From Paragyromitra xinjiangensis (lineage: Eukaryota; Ascomycota; Pezizomycetes; Pezizales; Discinaceae), in contig JBCAMK010000001.1 of assembly GCA_038503065.1 (NCBI GenBank), positions 1,240,001-1,304,000 on the forward strand: a stretch of 64,000 bases of DNA, given 5' to 3'. Position 1 is the stretch's first letter; every line of letters begins with the position of its first letter. The notes beneath the pieces are model-generated. The model saw only the letters and a program-made list of their open reading frames with translations, searched no databases and was not told the DNA's origin. The position numbers and the translations under genes were made by a program. Below, one piece after another: positions 34,270-46,100 of the stretch.

Positions 34270-34979
34270 TAGAAGCTTTCACTCTAATACGGGAACTGAG
34301 TCTATTCATAAATGGGTATCTTCATAGATCTCGTTCTATCGCTTGCGGGAAGTCCTCCATTATAATCACAAATTATCACTCGAAAGAAGAAATGCAGCTA
34401 AATCCATTCCCATCACATCATCAGGTGACATCTTCCTCACAACACGATTCAAACCAATTCTCAATTGTGCTTCTCTATCTCAAACCCTAGACTTTTCTAG
34501 TAAACTGGAGCTGCACTTATGCATAATTGCGTACGCACAATCAAAGCATACAATCAGCTTAATTACCTCCACTGTTTCTTTGGAGGGATTCATCTCGTCG
34601 GTATGAGGGTGACGTGCCAGAAGCCATGATACTAACTCCGAACGCGTTTGAAGCTACGAGTAATGTCTGGGCGTTCCCTTTGTGCCAAAGCAACTTTATT
34701 TATTATAACCTAAATAAAGTACAGCCAGAAAAATATACCCCCACAAAAGATATAAGAAAAATAAACAGTTTTAAAAAAATCCATAAAGGAACCCCTTTTG
34801 CTACTCCAGGTACAAAGTAGTTTACCATTCGAACCGGAAAAAGTAATTGGCGCTCATATAGCCAAGCTTCCGGAAACCAGTCTAAGCTATACTGCTGAAA
34901 AGAAAAGAAAAGAGTCCGGCCCTATCCAGAAATACTCTATGAACAGCCCTCAAACATCTTACCATGAACATGAACATCA

Positions 34980-36461
34980 TTAAATCTCTCTCCGGACCTT
35001 CTCTAGTGCAGCCTCCCATGCAGTATTACTCTTCAGTTCGCGAATCTTCCGTGCGAGCGCCTCAACCTCGGCTTCATCCACGGTCTCGGTCTCGAACCCA
35101 ACCTCTTTAATGGTAACAGACCACTCATGACGCTCTTTGCCGTACATAATACCCTTGAGCCAATTCTTGATAAGATTAGTGTAGGGGCCAGACTTCTCGA
35201 GGGGCTGGATATCAGTCCCGCGGAAATGGATATCATACACCGAGGCGATAAAAAACTATATAGAAACATTAATCAAGATCCATAATTTGTATAGTAAGGG
35301 GAATACGAGATAAGGAGGAAAACATACAGCAGTACCCGCGGCGAAGGCCTCGACCAAACGTCCATCTTTGTGAGCGTCCATAAGATCATTCATAGTGTAT
35401 TTCCTCTCGATGACTTCAAGACCCTCAAGTTCTCCGCCAGTGCCGGTCAAACGGTTCTTAGCAAGTTCCAAAACGCTGCGCCTAGTGACACCATCGAGGA
35501 TAATCATATCGTCTAATGGGGCAGTGACAAGTTCAAGCTTGTTGGTATCCTTATTGCGCCAAATTACGAAGAAGTTACTAGCGCCGGCTTCGGTAACAAA
35601 GCAGGTTTTGTCGAATAGCCAGAGTATCTGATCATAGCCTCTTGACTGCGCCTCCCCTTGCGCCATTAGGGAAGGACCATAGTTGCTGAATGAAAGTGAG
35701 TGATGGTTCATGATGTACTCGTACGATACGGGAATGACTTACGCTCCAACCTTAGCATATCCAAAACCGCCTGGCCAAGCACGAATACTATCCTCCCTAC
35801 TCGCGAGCAACCTCATCGGCTTTGCGTCCAGAATTGGGAAAACAACCGCAAGAATAAAAAGCATCGCCTCTTTTGGCTTTTGCACACCAAGCGCCCTTCC
35901 AGTACCAATCATGGTAGGGCGGACATACAGATAAGTGCCAGGTTTCGGCAGCCACTTTGGCCCATCATGTGAGAGGAGCATTTTAATAAGCTCCTCCAGC
36001 GCCGAAGGAGAGAAACTAGGGAGTGCAATACGAGTGCTAGAGACAACCATTCTTGCAACATTACGGTCCGGGCGAAACAAACGCAGGGAGCCATCAAATC
36101 CACGGTATACCTTGAGACCTTCGAAACATTCAGTTGCGTAGTGAAGACATGACGCAGTCGGCCAGAGATCAATAGGCCCCGAGGGTTTCAACTCGGGCGA
36201 TTCCCAACCAGCCTTCTCGGTCCATTTGGCGGTGATCCAGTGGTCGGTGGTCACATCGGGGGCGCTGGGGTCCTCATGGAATGGTTTAGGGTTCTTTGTC
36301 AATGTGATCTTGATTTTAGAGGGATCGAGCTCAGCAAGTGCCGCAGTGACCGGAACGGCAGAGAAGGAGGGCTCAAAGGCATCTGTACGGTTAGAATCGG
36401 CGAGAGATGACGCAACTGCGGCAGTGGTCAGGTCTTGATGGATAGCCGAAGGGGGAGGCAT
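34980..36461 (-). CDS. Branched-chain amino acid aminotransferase
   Basis: Three minus-strand exons, 36461-35743, 35685-35328 and 35255-34980, join in phase to 450 residues; introns are 57 and 72 bases. This PLP enzyme interconverts leucine, isoleucine and valine with their 2-keto acids, using glutamate/2-oxoglutarate. Family marks (class IV fold): HYATECFEGLKVYRG, FRPDRNVARM, YLYVRPTMIGT, the PLP lysine in GGFGYAKVGANYGPSL (cut by intron 1 after the Lys), and LWLFDKTCFVTEAGASNFF followed by DGVTRRSVLELA. The end of the protein (SGPYTNLIKNWLKGIMYG) is typical of eukaryotic BCATs. An in-frame ATG at 36497 would give 462 residues with a slightly longer N-terminus. Neither form has a convincing mitochondrial leader, so location (BAT1-like versus BAT2-like) is open. 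Confidence 0.93.
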
Positions 36462-39069
36462 TGTGCTAAGAGTTGTGCAGGGGCAATGGATCCACAATTG
36501 AGTCTCGTGGAGTTGGGAAAAAGTATATGCGGAGGAGGGAGTTGGGAAGGGGGGAAAGCTTCTTCTTAAGTTCCCCCGAACCGCATCCGGTGACTCAGCG
36601 CCGACTCTAGCCAGCCCAGAAAAAAAGGGACCTGTTTCCTTTCTCCCCCGCTAGGCCCTCCGAATGGACCAAATAGGTACGAATACTAATACCTGGTAAG
36701 TAAGTACTTTAGGCATTCTATCAAGACAAGGGATGCGGAATGAGATACCGGTATGTCCAACTTGCAGCACCAGGAAATTCATACTGGTTGAAGCAGGCTC
36801 CCTTGCCGCAACGACGTCGACGCTTGCTTTTATCTCATCTAAGTACATCTCGTGATATCCTTTTATCGAATTGGGATCCAGCGATCCGTCTTTTTTTTTT
36901 CTTTTTCCCGGGTTCTGGAAGGACTAGAACCCAAATGAAACACCTGCACCGTTAGGTTAGGTTGTTGGCTCGCCCTTTGCCGCTAGTAGGCGACGATACC
37001 CGCTCCCCCACCTCAAAAGTCCGATAAAAAGTCCTAACTAAGAAGGCCGAACACGAGGCTCTTCCGTGTCCGTGAGGTGAACCGGCGGAGGTGTCAGAGA
37101 TGCATATATTTACCCATTGCTGTAGATAAGAGAGTTGAAATTCTTGATAATGTGGAGTACACAGTAGTTCACAATCCGTTACACAGAACCCCTGCAGTCA
37201 ATGATAGCAACGAGTTCCAACCGCTCGTTCGGGAAGAAGCCAATCGCGCTGGATCCGTTTGAAATGGCCAGACTTGGCCAACCAAGTTTGCCCCAAAACC
37301 ATCTGGAGGTAGGTAGTTGAAAGAAGCACTGATCGACACGTTAAATCTTTAATTTCTGGAACCGAATGTCTTTCGTTAGCTACGCACTATGACCTAAACA
37401 GGAGGACGTAGCCAACAGGGTATTCAGCTAAAAATAAAATAGTGAAAGATATCCTGTTATGGACTTACTTTTTGAGAATAGGGAGATTTTGCAATGAAGT
37501 GCACACTTTCTCTAGGCAGAGTCGGGGCGCGTATCTGGCCTAGGTGCGACCGAGGGAAATTTTTAGTTCAAAGATCAAATAAATTTTATTTGGTGAAGTG
37601 TTGTTTCTAACTTGTGCTGACAGGGTATAGTGAGCTTAGAAACAGGGGTCTTGAACCAATCAACGATTTGTTTACCCTTTGTTTATAGTCTGTAGTGTAG
37701 CTTTTCGACGGCACTATTTTAATGCCGATTGAAGCTTGTACTATCGTCGAATTACTTAGTGGCCTCTAAGTGGTTTGGGAGGATATGCACAGCAAAGAGC
37801 ATGAGCAGGCCCTCCCTAGCTGTTACTGTAGTTGCAAAGGGTGATGATAATGTGAACTTTTCTGCAAAATCTCCCTAATAGGTAATACTAAACAGAGCTG
37901 AAGAATCGGCTGAAGCGGACCCGAAAAACAAACACTCAAACCGCATCATAGCGAATAACAGTTATAAGCTACAGCAGATCCGCTGAAAGATATTTTGCAT
38001 CAATTTATCCTATGATGGAGACATTCCAGTCAGTGGATCAATAAGAATATTACAGCACTGCTTCAGGAAGAAGGTATACAATTAGGTATGACCTTAAACC
38101 TAGAAAAAAGATAGCCCTGAAAACCCTTGTGACACTACATGTATATACGAATATAACTAGCTAAAGAGATGACAGGCAGCAAATAGATAAGAATCTGCGG
38201 CGTAGTAACATACCTCAAGTCGCTACTAAGACCCAACTCAAAATCAATTATCGAAAGGGGCGAAGCGGAATAAATAAATGAGCAATAACCAGGCGATCAA
38301 AACGCAGGTACGAGAACGAACTCTAGCCGTATGTCAAGCAAAGACTTCCAAGCCTCTGCCGATACCCATTCAAATTCGGCTAAACAAAAAGCTCTTACCA
38401 GGAAGAACACCGTTGGAGGGAAGTATATTAGGTTTGTTCCCATCCCCTACTGCCTATGGCTGCTGCGGCTGCGTGTATGGGGCTGGGCACGAGACTAGAA
38501 GTATATGTAATTGGATGAGTGGTGATATATATTGATGCTGATAAGTAGAAATTTAAATATACACAGCCAGAGAAATAGGCTTACACAATCTCCCCAAGTA
38601 TCCCTCCTGCTCCTTTCAGATCTTGAATTTTCAGACGTTTCATACCTCGCTGTCTCCTCCACCAATTTGTGCATCTAATCATCTCTTCATCCATCAGGAA
38701 CCAGTATTTTCTTGTACGTGCGGGTGTTTAGTCAGCCATTGTTTTTTTTGATGTTCGAACTTGAAACGAACGAAGCAGGCTCGGACTCGGCTAAGGTGTA
38801 GATGGTATAAATTGAAAGTGTATAGTGTAGAGGTTTACAAAGTAAATGTATGATGCAAAGTATATAAACGTAAAGGTATAAGACGTAAGAAAGAACAATA
38901 AAGTAAAATCAGTAAATCAAGTCGCTCCTACCTGCCCAACATGCGCCATTTTGTTGTACATAATATAATACATTACACGTATTCCGTGACCGTAACCCAT
39001 GATAAAAGGTGTAAAGGAAAAAAGGAAATGAATGAATGAATATAAGCATCACCGCGGAAAAAATTAGTC
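36462..39069. other. Spacer with a foldback element
   Basis: About 2.6 kb. The T-rich run near 36890-36905 and the paired TTAGGTTAGG at 36953 are low-complexity. The 395-bp element at 37481-37875 is the main feature. Short frames such as 38278-38535 are unsupported. Confidence 0.45.
37481..37875. mobile_element. TA-flanked foldback element (MITE-like), 395 bp
   Basis: The left arm begins GGGAGATTTTGCA and the right end is the inverted TGCAAAATCTCCC; similarity continues less well through AAGT-CACA for about 35 bases. TA flanks both ends (37479-37480, 37876-37877). The 320-base interior has no coding frame of note. Confidence 0.65.
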
Positions 39070-40541
39070 TCACCTAGCAAACGCCTCACCAATTTCCCAA
39101 CTTCTTCCTTCCCACGGTACCTGCCCCCATACCCCCCAGCCCTCATACATTCCTGCACATACCTTCCACTCTTGATCGTAATCGCCCTTCTCTTCTGAAC
39201 GCTTCACATAATCTAGTAGCTTGTCCCGGAACCCCTTGAACGGCACTGCATCGATATATGGATGGTGCTCAATCTCCAGCTGTTTCTTTGTTGGCTTTAA
39301 ATCATCCATATCATCCGGCAGTTGCAGTGGGGACGAGGAACTGTCCCGATTGGTAAAGGGAGAGTTGGTATCATCTCGGATCATATCCGCCTCTGATACC
39401 TGTAATATCTTCGCGATCTCCATTGTAGCGTTGAAAAGGGTCGCATAGTTTAGTGTCAGGTAAAAGTTGTCTGTTGGGAGTGGAGTTCCATTGATGTGAT
39501 AAGGATTGGGATTTATGGATGGATTCGCGGAGTATGTGGGGGGTAGTTCTGGGAAACCCAGGGGGTCAATACTGATGTTCTGGGGAGCGTTGGGGCGGTA
39601 AGAAGTATGCGTATTCGGAGGAGAAGCTTCACCACGATGGGTTAGCGAAGATGATACGGGGAGTGGTGGGTCGTTTGGGAGGAGGGAGATGTACGCTTGG
39701 ATCTGTTGTGATGGTGAGGCTGGAGATTCCGAGTTAACTGCCTGGGAGGCTGGTGTCATGGGAAAGCTTGGTGGGGGACTATTGTGATAGTAAGGTTGTG
39801 GAACAAGATGTTGGCCGTATGTTTGTTGCTGCTGGGGATATGGTTGCGGAGGCCATATCGGCAGCTGCTGGTCCGCCTGTTGTCGAATATTCTGTTGTCG
39901 AGTATCCAAGTTCGTAAATAGCGGGCCAAAATCACTGGTGTATAGGTTCCGCGATGCGGATTCGCTGGTCTGGTTGTTGGGAGACTCAGCCGTGGCTACA
40001 CTTGATAACATGGGTGATCGAGTCGAAGATCTGTCCTCTAAGTTTCTAACTTTCCGGGTGGTGCTTCTTTCCCTATCTTTCCTCTCAGCCTTGCGAGACG
40101 TACTACTTGTCTCAGCAGATAGCTGCCGTTTTCTCCTCTTTGAGGAAGAGTTATTTGCAGGCTCAGGGCTAGTCGTGCTAGCTGTGCTAGTCACACTGTT
40201 TTCCCCAGCTTGACGTTCAAGCTGCTCAAGACGTTGGCGGAGTTTACGACCTTAACACTAGGTATCAGAACAGGTTCGGAAACCGCCGGGATTGGTTATG
40301 CATAGGGTATTTATAGATATCCTATGAGGGGAGGGAAGACTCACGATAGTTCCGTTGTGCCAGTCGGTTCTGGATTTTTCTGCGCTCGTTGAGATCTGTG
40401 ACCTTGCGCCAATCATCGTCCTCGGTCTCCATAACTTCTGAGCTATCGTACCCATTGCCTGAGAAGAATTGTTAGCATGTGTGATGATCAGGATTAGGAA
40501 TTCGAAGGTTTATTACCACTGCGGCCGAATCTAATTGACAT
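39070..40541 (-). CDS. bZIP transcription factor with DUF3425-like C-terminus
   Basis: Three minus-strand exons, 40541-40517 (25 bases), 40458-40345 and 40250-39070, join in phase to 439 residues; introns are 58 and 94 bases. The basic region is ERRKIQNRLAQRNYRRKLRQ at 33-52, with the Nx7R core Asn39/Arg47 and the second intron falling inside it; a short leucine zipper follows. The middle is Gln/Pro/Ser-rich (PYPQQQQTYGQHLVPQPYYH) and probably disordered. The C-terminal 80 residues (KQLEIEHHPYIDAVPFKGFR, then VWGQVPWEGRSWEIGEAF) match the DUF3425 domain that accompanies many Pezizomycotina bZIPs. It should act in the nucleus as a sequence-specific regulator; the target genes and any link to stress or secondary metabolism cannot be inferred from its neighbours. 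Confidence 0.88.
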
Positions 40542-41664
40542 CTCGAGTTCGTATATAGAAGAAAACTTCGATTGTTTGACGTAGGATTTCAGATGAGGAG
40601 TGCAACACCGTTCGTGCTTCGCGGCCGCCTGAGTATCTTTACACTTGTATCTCTTTCTTGGACGAAGAAAATTTCCTGACTGAGAACGGTTACGTCCTGT
40701 AGTGATCTAAAATCTAGGGGCTGAATAAGATGCTTGAGGAATGGAATAAGTTGTGTCCTGGAAGTCGGGAACACAGGCGACCTTTATGTCTGTCGAGCTC
40801 CCTCCACAATCGTACGGGCTCCACGGGCCGCTGTTTATTCTCAGGCTTGTGTCTCAGTTCGTTCGATGATGTTCCTTGGCTGTCTTCCCCATGCTGTCTT
40901 TAGTTTCTGGGGCGAGTCAAACCCATGCTGGAGATGGGGGCAGGCGGATATCACGATTCCAGAACGTATGCAAGAAAATAACGCGTGCATGTGGCATGCC
41001 AGAGACTAGTGCAGGAAAGCCACAGCCAGGGCTCTTTTGGTCCTGGGTTTCAATTTCCAGAGACTCTATTGCTGGGTCCGAGCTTGCGTGACAGGCCTGG
41101 CTGGATTTGAGCCTATTTTGAGCCACAAGTCCGGTTACGAGAATTCGGGGTCGCTTGCTTACGCCGCCGACCGGCCTCCGGCTGTATCGCCCTCTACTCG
41201 TACGTCGGCGGCTCTGCAGCGGCTCCTTTGGAATCTCTAACCTTCACGCATCAAATGTGGCAATACCAATTTACAGAATTTCAAATTACGCTCGGCAATC
41301 TTATGGCAGTGACGATACCTAAAGTAAGAAATCGGGATGTGTGTGACGACCGCTCGCCTCTATGGCTCCACAGTCGTTCCGTCGGTGTTTTCTCGCCCGT
41401 CTAGCCTATCCCATCGCACAGCTTCCGCTTGCTTCCTGCCCGTCGCTGACACATCACGAGGCCCTGCAAATAACCCCATCTTCCATCAGTCATCAGCATC
41501 ATCAGCATCATAAGCATCGCCAATTCCCGAGTATGCCAGGCGCTTCCGCTCTTGGATATAAATTAAATATTTGCATACTTCACATTTTCTAAGCTTTAGG
41601 CAACTTTTACTAACGGTACCTCGTTCGTGCATCTCGCTTGGTTGTGGCTGTACAATCTTTAAAT
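40542..41664. other. Spacer with a CAT/CAG repeat tract
   Basis: About 1.1 kb of putative divergent promoter. A degenerate (CATCAG)n tract lies at 41484-41520. Open frames on both strands near 40734-41240 lack family features. Confidence 0.45.
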
Positions 41665-41971
41665 ATGTCTCCAGCAGCTAAAGAGATCGCTCCAACAGGG
41701 ATTGCGGAGTAAGCCACTACCCTCAGCCACACTCTAAATGCACCCTGAAACTCCCCCCCATTTCTGACCAACCAACCAGACCTGTTCGGGCCCTCCCCCA
41801 TTGATCAGCGGAAGTTAAAATTAAGCTCACGACTCCTTCACCGGAGACTATCAAGAATAATTGACAGGACCATCTTTCAGGATTCCAGAGCACTGGGGAA
41901 ACCAAGATTACCTCGATCATGACCAAACAGAACAACGACCGTGGCAGAACCAAGACCCCCAGAGCTCTTAA
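41665..41971 (+). CDS. Candidate 44-residue protein, spliced
   Basis: I do not recognise it. Exon 41665-41708 encodes MSPAAKEIAPTGIA plus two bases. Intron 41709-41880 (172 bases, donor GTAAGC, acceptor TTTCAG) leads to 41881-41971, which reads EIPEHWGNQDYLDHDQTEQR then PWQNQDPQSS and a stop. The phase closes and the second exon is coherent and polar, which favours a real short protein. The alternative acceptor 13 bases earlier gives a basic unrelated tail, and a separate frame from 41919 runs on for about 215 codons with poly-Lys. Given the small size this is tentative; it could also be a fragment of a longer gene. Confidence 0.35.
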
Positions 41972-42655
41972 AGCAAACGTTAAGACCTACAGGGTTGACA
42001 AGAGCAAAAGATCTGGAACTAAGAAGAAAGATCTATTCTTGGCAGGTACAGGCAAGAAGCAGATCGCGTCTTCGGCTGGAGGAATCAGGAGGGATCCCAG
42101 GAATAGGAAGAAGAAGAAAAAAAAGACAGCGGAGGAACATCCGTTGGCCAAAGCTTTCACTGGTCAGTTCGCCGACTCTTTTTTTGTTAGCGAGTTGGAA
42201 TCATCCGGACTGTGCGAAATGCCTTTAGGCGATACCGGTATATTGCTATTTTTGTTGCTGTGTGGAGCTCTAAGAGACGTGGAACACCAATTGGAGAGCT
42301 CACGGGATCTCACCGTCAAAGCTTTTGTGCTCCCTTCTTTTTTTCCTACATATGGCTGTCATTATCTGTTGTTATCCTATCACATTAAAAGGCATCTTTT
42401 TTCCCTTTTTGCCCTTCTTCCAACCCGTTACTCGAAACCTAATATGCTTGCTCTGCGTTCCTTTCTGCCCCCAGTGCAACAGACTCACGCCATGGCCCCC
42501 ATATACCCTATTTTCACGATTCATAGGGATTCTCGCCGACTCCCCGGTTTCGGCCCTTCCCCATTCTGATCCTAATTCTGTCAAAGTCCCCACTTACGCG
42601 TCCCATCACGGGCACAGACTCGCTCTCCCACACTACATCCCACATCTCCGCGAAG
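41972..42655. other. Spacer before the coiled-coil gene
   Basis: A Lys-codon-rich A tract lies at 42104-42125. C/T-rich sequence at 42540-42650 immediately precedes the next start codon and is likely its leader. Confidence 0.4.
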
Positions 42656-43196
42656 ATGCCTCAAGACCTCTCAGATAAACTTCAGATAGCTCTCTCGCGC
42701 ATCACAGCAACGACAGCGCGTAGCATGACGTATCTAGCTGCTGCTTCAGAACTCAAGAGTAGACTATTTACGTCCTCACCGCTATTATCGGCAAGTTTCA
42801 GAGAAGAGATCGTATTGTTTCAGGAGTTGACTAGAGAAAAAAGGGAACTGTTAGATGGGTTGTGGGTGGAATGGGTGAGATGCATGGGAGGGATTGAAAG
42901 ACTGGGCAGAGACGAGGGTATTTTGGGCAGGAAGGATGGGGAGGATTTGTCCTTGGCAGAGGGCCAGGATAAGTTTCTGGATGAAGCTACAGATGGTGAA
43001 GAGTTTGATTGTCTTATTGATGAAATCAAGGCGGTGGGCAGAGCTTGGTCTAAGAAGATGGAAAACAGTGAGAAGGTTTGCTTTGGAAATTTGATATGTC
43101 CAATTTTCTACCTACGATATGCTTACTAACCTCCTACAGAAAATTGCGAATGAAGTCCTCCAGCAACAGCAGCTTGCTGCAACTGTGCTCCTTTGA
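42656..43196 (+). CDS. Small helical/coiled-coil protein of unknown function
   Basis: Exons 42656-43075 and 43140-43196 join in phase to 158 residues; the intron is 64 bases with a TTACTAAC branch site. I do not recognise the family. The sequence is almost entirely predicted alpha-helix, with a Leu/Glu/Arg-rich first half (EEIVLFQELTREKRELLDGL), an acidic middle around DGEEFDCLIDEIKAVGRAW and a Gln-rich C-terminus KIANEVLQQQQLAATVLL. There is no signal or membrane segment. It resembles small subunits of larger nuclear assemblies in composition, but this is only an impression. The canonical intron and a coherent second exon support a real gene. Confidence 0.62.
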
Positions 43197-46100
43197 AGAT
43201 ATACCTTCCGCTCTAGCCCTTCTGCCGAGATTGCGGTGGCGAGTTATGGGGAGACTACTGTTATTTTTAGTCTATCGGAGGACAGAAATTATGTTCATTT
43301 GGAGATTGCAGTTTCTTTTCTTGCACGATATTGACTAACAGCTAGCAGTTGTGGTTGTAGAGTGGCAAATAGTTAGCCAAGGTCACGACACTTTTTGCAA
43401 CTAGGCTAATCGAGGATGCGTCTATGTTTGGAAACCAGGAGAGTTGGTATCTTGATGGCCATGTACTACGGGACGTGGCAACGAGGTTCACTTTTGGGGC
43501 TAGGATGGATTTGATATCCCCCCAACCAACTCTTGGAAGATATGCGGGAAATTCGGCACAAAGCGGTCACAAATTCGATCGCTAGTCTGTACGCACGACA
43601 TTAGGGACCTTTCCGGTTGTTTTGTGTTGGGAAATGGTTCCTTGATGTGGTAAGTATAGCTGATTCGCAAGAAAAAGGAACGGGTTTCTTTTTCTTCTTT
43701 CGCTTTTTCTTCTATAAATAGACTATATCTGGAACTCTCAATCTTTGATATCATTATTTCCACATTCGGAAAAGGAATTACTAGTGAATTAATGGCTTAT
43801 ATAAGAAAGTGTTTCGTTGCTAAATGATGCCTACAACCAAACCAAAGTAATTGGCTGTTTTGATTTGATTTGAAAGTTCCAGTTGATTCCTTAATGAGAT
43901 TACATAATCAACACCCCCCCCCCTTTTTTTGCAGAAATTACACATTTTACTTCGTGCTCAGTATTTGTATAAAGACTAGGTGCAGCGCAAAAATTGGCAA
44001 CGATAAAACGGCGACACTCCTATTCGGTTTTTGCCATTGCCGTGTAGTGGACGATTTTACCTTATTGGCAAATAGTAGGTACATGTATTTCGGTCCAGGC
44101 GGAGCACCCTACTTAGTACGCTAGGAGAATCGGTGGAAATGTGAACCACCTGCTTGAACCTAAAGCTATTTTCAGATAAGTGTGCTCTTGATACTTACAT
44201 TTAAGATATTCTAGCTTTGCTTAGGAAGTATCTAGTTAGTCCTCCAAATCCACACTGGTAGCGGGTAAAGCTAAGCCCGGGATTTCCTATCTGAATGTAT
44301 GCTTTGGAATATTCATACGGCCTTAGGAACCTGGTATGGGTTTTAGGCGAACATTCCACAAATCAATAGTGTTAATGGTATTCAGGTATTCAGGTAGGTA
44401 CCTTTGCATTAGAGTTTGAGCAATTGATCAGCCCCAAACCATAGAGCCTCCTACGGCTCCCAGGAAAGATTCTTGGGCGGATACGATGTCTTGTGGCACT
44501 CGGCACAGAAATGACACATTGGTAGCTCCATTCAAAAGTTGGGCATACACGACTTCACAGCTGGTCACTCGCCAACGGCTCAACTCTGAAATGTTGACTT
44601 CACGTGACTTTCGTCTGAACATTGCTTTCTATGCATCGGCTTTCGCCGCTCCCGACGGCTTTTGTGCGACGTGAGATCTGCTGCATATGTATCCTCATCT
44701 CCTTTTAAGGAACGGCAACTATTACCGACGGCAATTTATCCGAGATGTCGTGAGTCACGCAAAGATGCAAATGTATTCGAAGTTCTGCAATCGTGACCGT
44801 TTTTGAGACATCCAAAGGATGGGGCAAAAACTCAGTATTTAAGCTAATCTGTCACGTTACACCCAAACTATTCATATTGTTCTTGAAAGGGGAATTTAGG
44901 ACGAATGCATTTGTTGGTTGCACAGTGGTGATGTTAATGTTTATGCTGGCATTCTGCCAGCTGGTTCCGGTTATGCCAGACAACCCGACCACCTGAGCAG
45001 CTTCTGCGAAAGATAAAATTGAAGCTATGGTCCGTTGTTATGCAGCTTGAAGTTTTTTGAGTTTCCTTGGGGACGCTATCACCTTATCTAGCCCAGCCTG
45101 ATAGGTATAGCTATTTTCGAAAACTTGCATTTATAAAGCTCCTCCTTGATTGGTCAGGGAAGTGATTTTGTCACATTTTTGACTTTTTTTTTTGACGAAT
45201 TACTCTGGAGCTAAAAGCTGGACCTTGCATCTGCCTTATTTAAATGTTTATGAATAGAACAAAATAACAGCGAATGCCCCGCTTGGAAATCTCCCTTTGT
45301 ATCTCGCGAAGCGGGTGTGTATTGCATGTTTGGGGTGGTTTGATTTGAGCTAAGGGGTGATTACTAGTTTTCATTATACACGTGGAATAAGTGCTAATGG
45401 GTTCTTTTTTGGGGAGGTCTGGCCGGCAAGGTTGGGAGAATAGTATAAAAATCTATTTATAGTAACACGTGGCTTTATGATTACTCTTCAGCCGTCCGAG
45501 CATCGGTATGATATCGCGGCAGACACCAGTAGTTGATCTTGAAACACATCAGCAGCAGCAAACTTTAAATTGTGGATCTACGTTTATCAACTGTGGCAGT
45601 GTAGCTGTGTCTCTGCATTGAGGGCCTTCTAAATGGCAATGTTTGAGAACGAAGGTTTGTACCTGACTAAAAGTTTCAGATGAAATTTCTTTAGAGTTTG
45701 TAAGGCTAGAGGGAGATCGCGGGGGAGGCGCAGAGATAGACGTGTCAGTGAACAGTGGTGAGCAATTGATGGCCGGGATATTCTTATAACTGAAGCTAAC
45801 AGGTTGCAAGAGGAGATATTTAGAGATCCTTGGCAAGACATATACGACATGATTCTTGAGGGATACAAAGTTTGGGTGATTCATTTACGTTTGATCCAAA
45901 CGGAAAGATTGGTGATCTTCGGGTTTAGCCGTATGGACTTAGGGCATCTTTTTGCTATAGCCTTGTCCCGAGTATTCTGTCCTGGTGATGATGTGTGATA
46001 CAGTAGACTCCTGATATAGATATTCTCTATTTAAGTATATTCGCGCTATGAGCATATTGTGAGAGCAGACAAATTCCTGTCCGGGAAGGGTGCCTCCGAA

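Larger units (their letters stand above)
33141..34979. other. Spacer with two foldback elements and a hairpin
   Basis: About 1.8 kb between convergent genes. It holds a strong hairpin near 33824-33854 and the elements 33931-34055 and 34158-34269. Open frames at 33554, 34343 and 34614 have no recognisable motif and look like chance. Confidence 0.5.
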
